A stretch of DNA of 5,478 nt. It comes from Alphaproteobacteria bacterium (GTDB taxonomy: Bacteria; Pseudomonadota; Alphaproteobacteria; Sphingomonadales; Emcibacteraceae). The stretch lies in contig JAUILB010000210.1 of assembly GCA_030432815.1 (NCBI GenBank), positions 1-5,478 of the forward strand, in the 5' to 3' direction. Shown here piece by piece: positions 5,406 to 5,478 of the stretch; within the stretch, counting starts at the first letter, position 1; each line of letters begins with the position of its first letter. The position numbers and the translations under genes are program-made. The notes under the pieces were generated by a model. That model did no database searches. It worked only from the letters and a program-made list of their open reading frames with translations, and was not told where the DNA came from.

Positions 5406-5478
5406 AACCTCACCTTATAGTTTGACGATAGAACATGCGAACATTATTATTTTTCCAAAGCAAGAATAGACCAAAAAC
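5406..5478 (-). promoter_or_regulatory. Leader of the propeller gene with strong ribosome binding site
   Basis: On the minus strand AAGGTGAGG (plus positions 5408-5416) ends 2 bases before the ATG, and its GGTGA core is 4 bases from it; this supports the start at 5405. A TATAAG (about 5414-5419) overlaps this site and is too close to be a -10. The remaining bases hold a short direct repeat GAACAT at 5431-5436 and 5439-5444 (plus strand). The promoter probably lies here or beyond the window edge. Confidence 0.45.

Overview
The window looks like a carbohydrate-catabolism locus of a Gram-negative bacterium, most plausibly a marine-type proteobacterium. The evidence is fairly AT-rich DNA, short gaps with clear Shine-Dalgarno sites, a Tat-type signal peptide and a Sec signal peptide. 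The lineage cannot be fixed from sequence alone. No RNA genes, CRISPR array, insertion sequence or phage sequence was seen.

Layout: (1) Positions 1-456, minus strand, hold the N-terminal three quarters of a KDPG/KHG-type aldolase (Eda family) that runs off the left edge. (2) Positions 457-641 are a divergent intergenic region with short direct and inverted repeats that are candidate operators. (3) Positions 642-4048, plus strand, are an operon-like trio with gaps of 47 and 42 bases: an 11-helix NRAMP-fold transporter, a NagA-type deacetylase with a twin-arginine signal peptide, and a NagB-type sugar-phosphate deaminase/isomerase. (4) Positions 4071-5405, minus strand, encode a secreted protein that reads as a seven-bladed beta-propeller, convergent with the trio and only 22 bases from it. 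(5) The last 73 bases are its leader region.

Taken together the genes suggest uptake and breakdown of an N-acetylated amino sugar or related compound. The NagA-like enzyme would remove the acetyl group, the NagB-like enzyme would deaminate/isomerise, and the aldolase would cleave a 2-keto-3-deoxy acid. Three details do not fit the textbook GlcNAc pathway. The NagA homologue appears to be exported. The transporter belongs to the metal-ion NRAMP family but has lost both metal-binding motifs. The NagB homologue has a changed catalytic triad and lacks the usual glycine-rich phosphate loop. No phosphotransferase component or sugar kinase is visible. The best candidate for something undescribed is therefore a variant amino-sugar pathway in which deacetylation happens in the periplasm and an NRAMP-fold protein carries an organic product. 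The individual family assignments are well supported; the pathway is inference.
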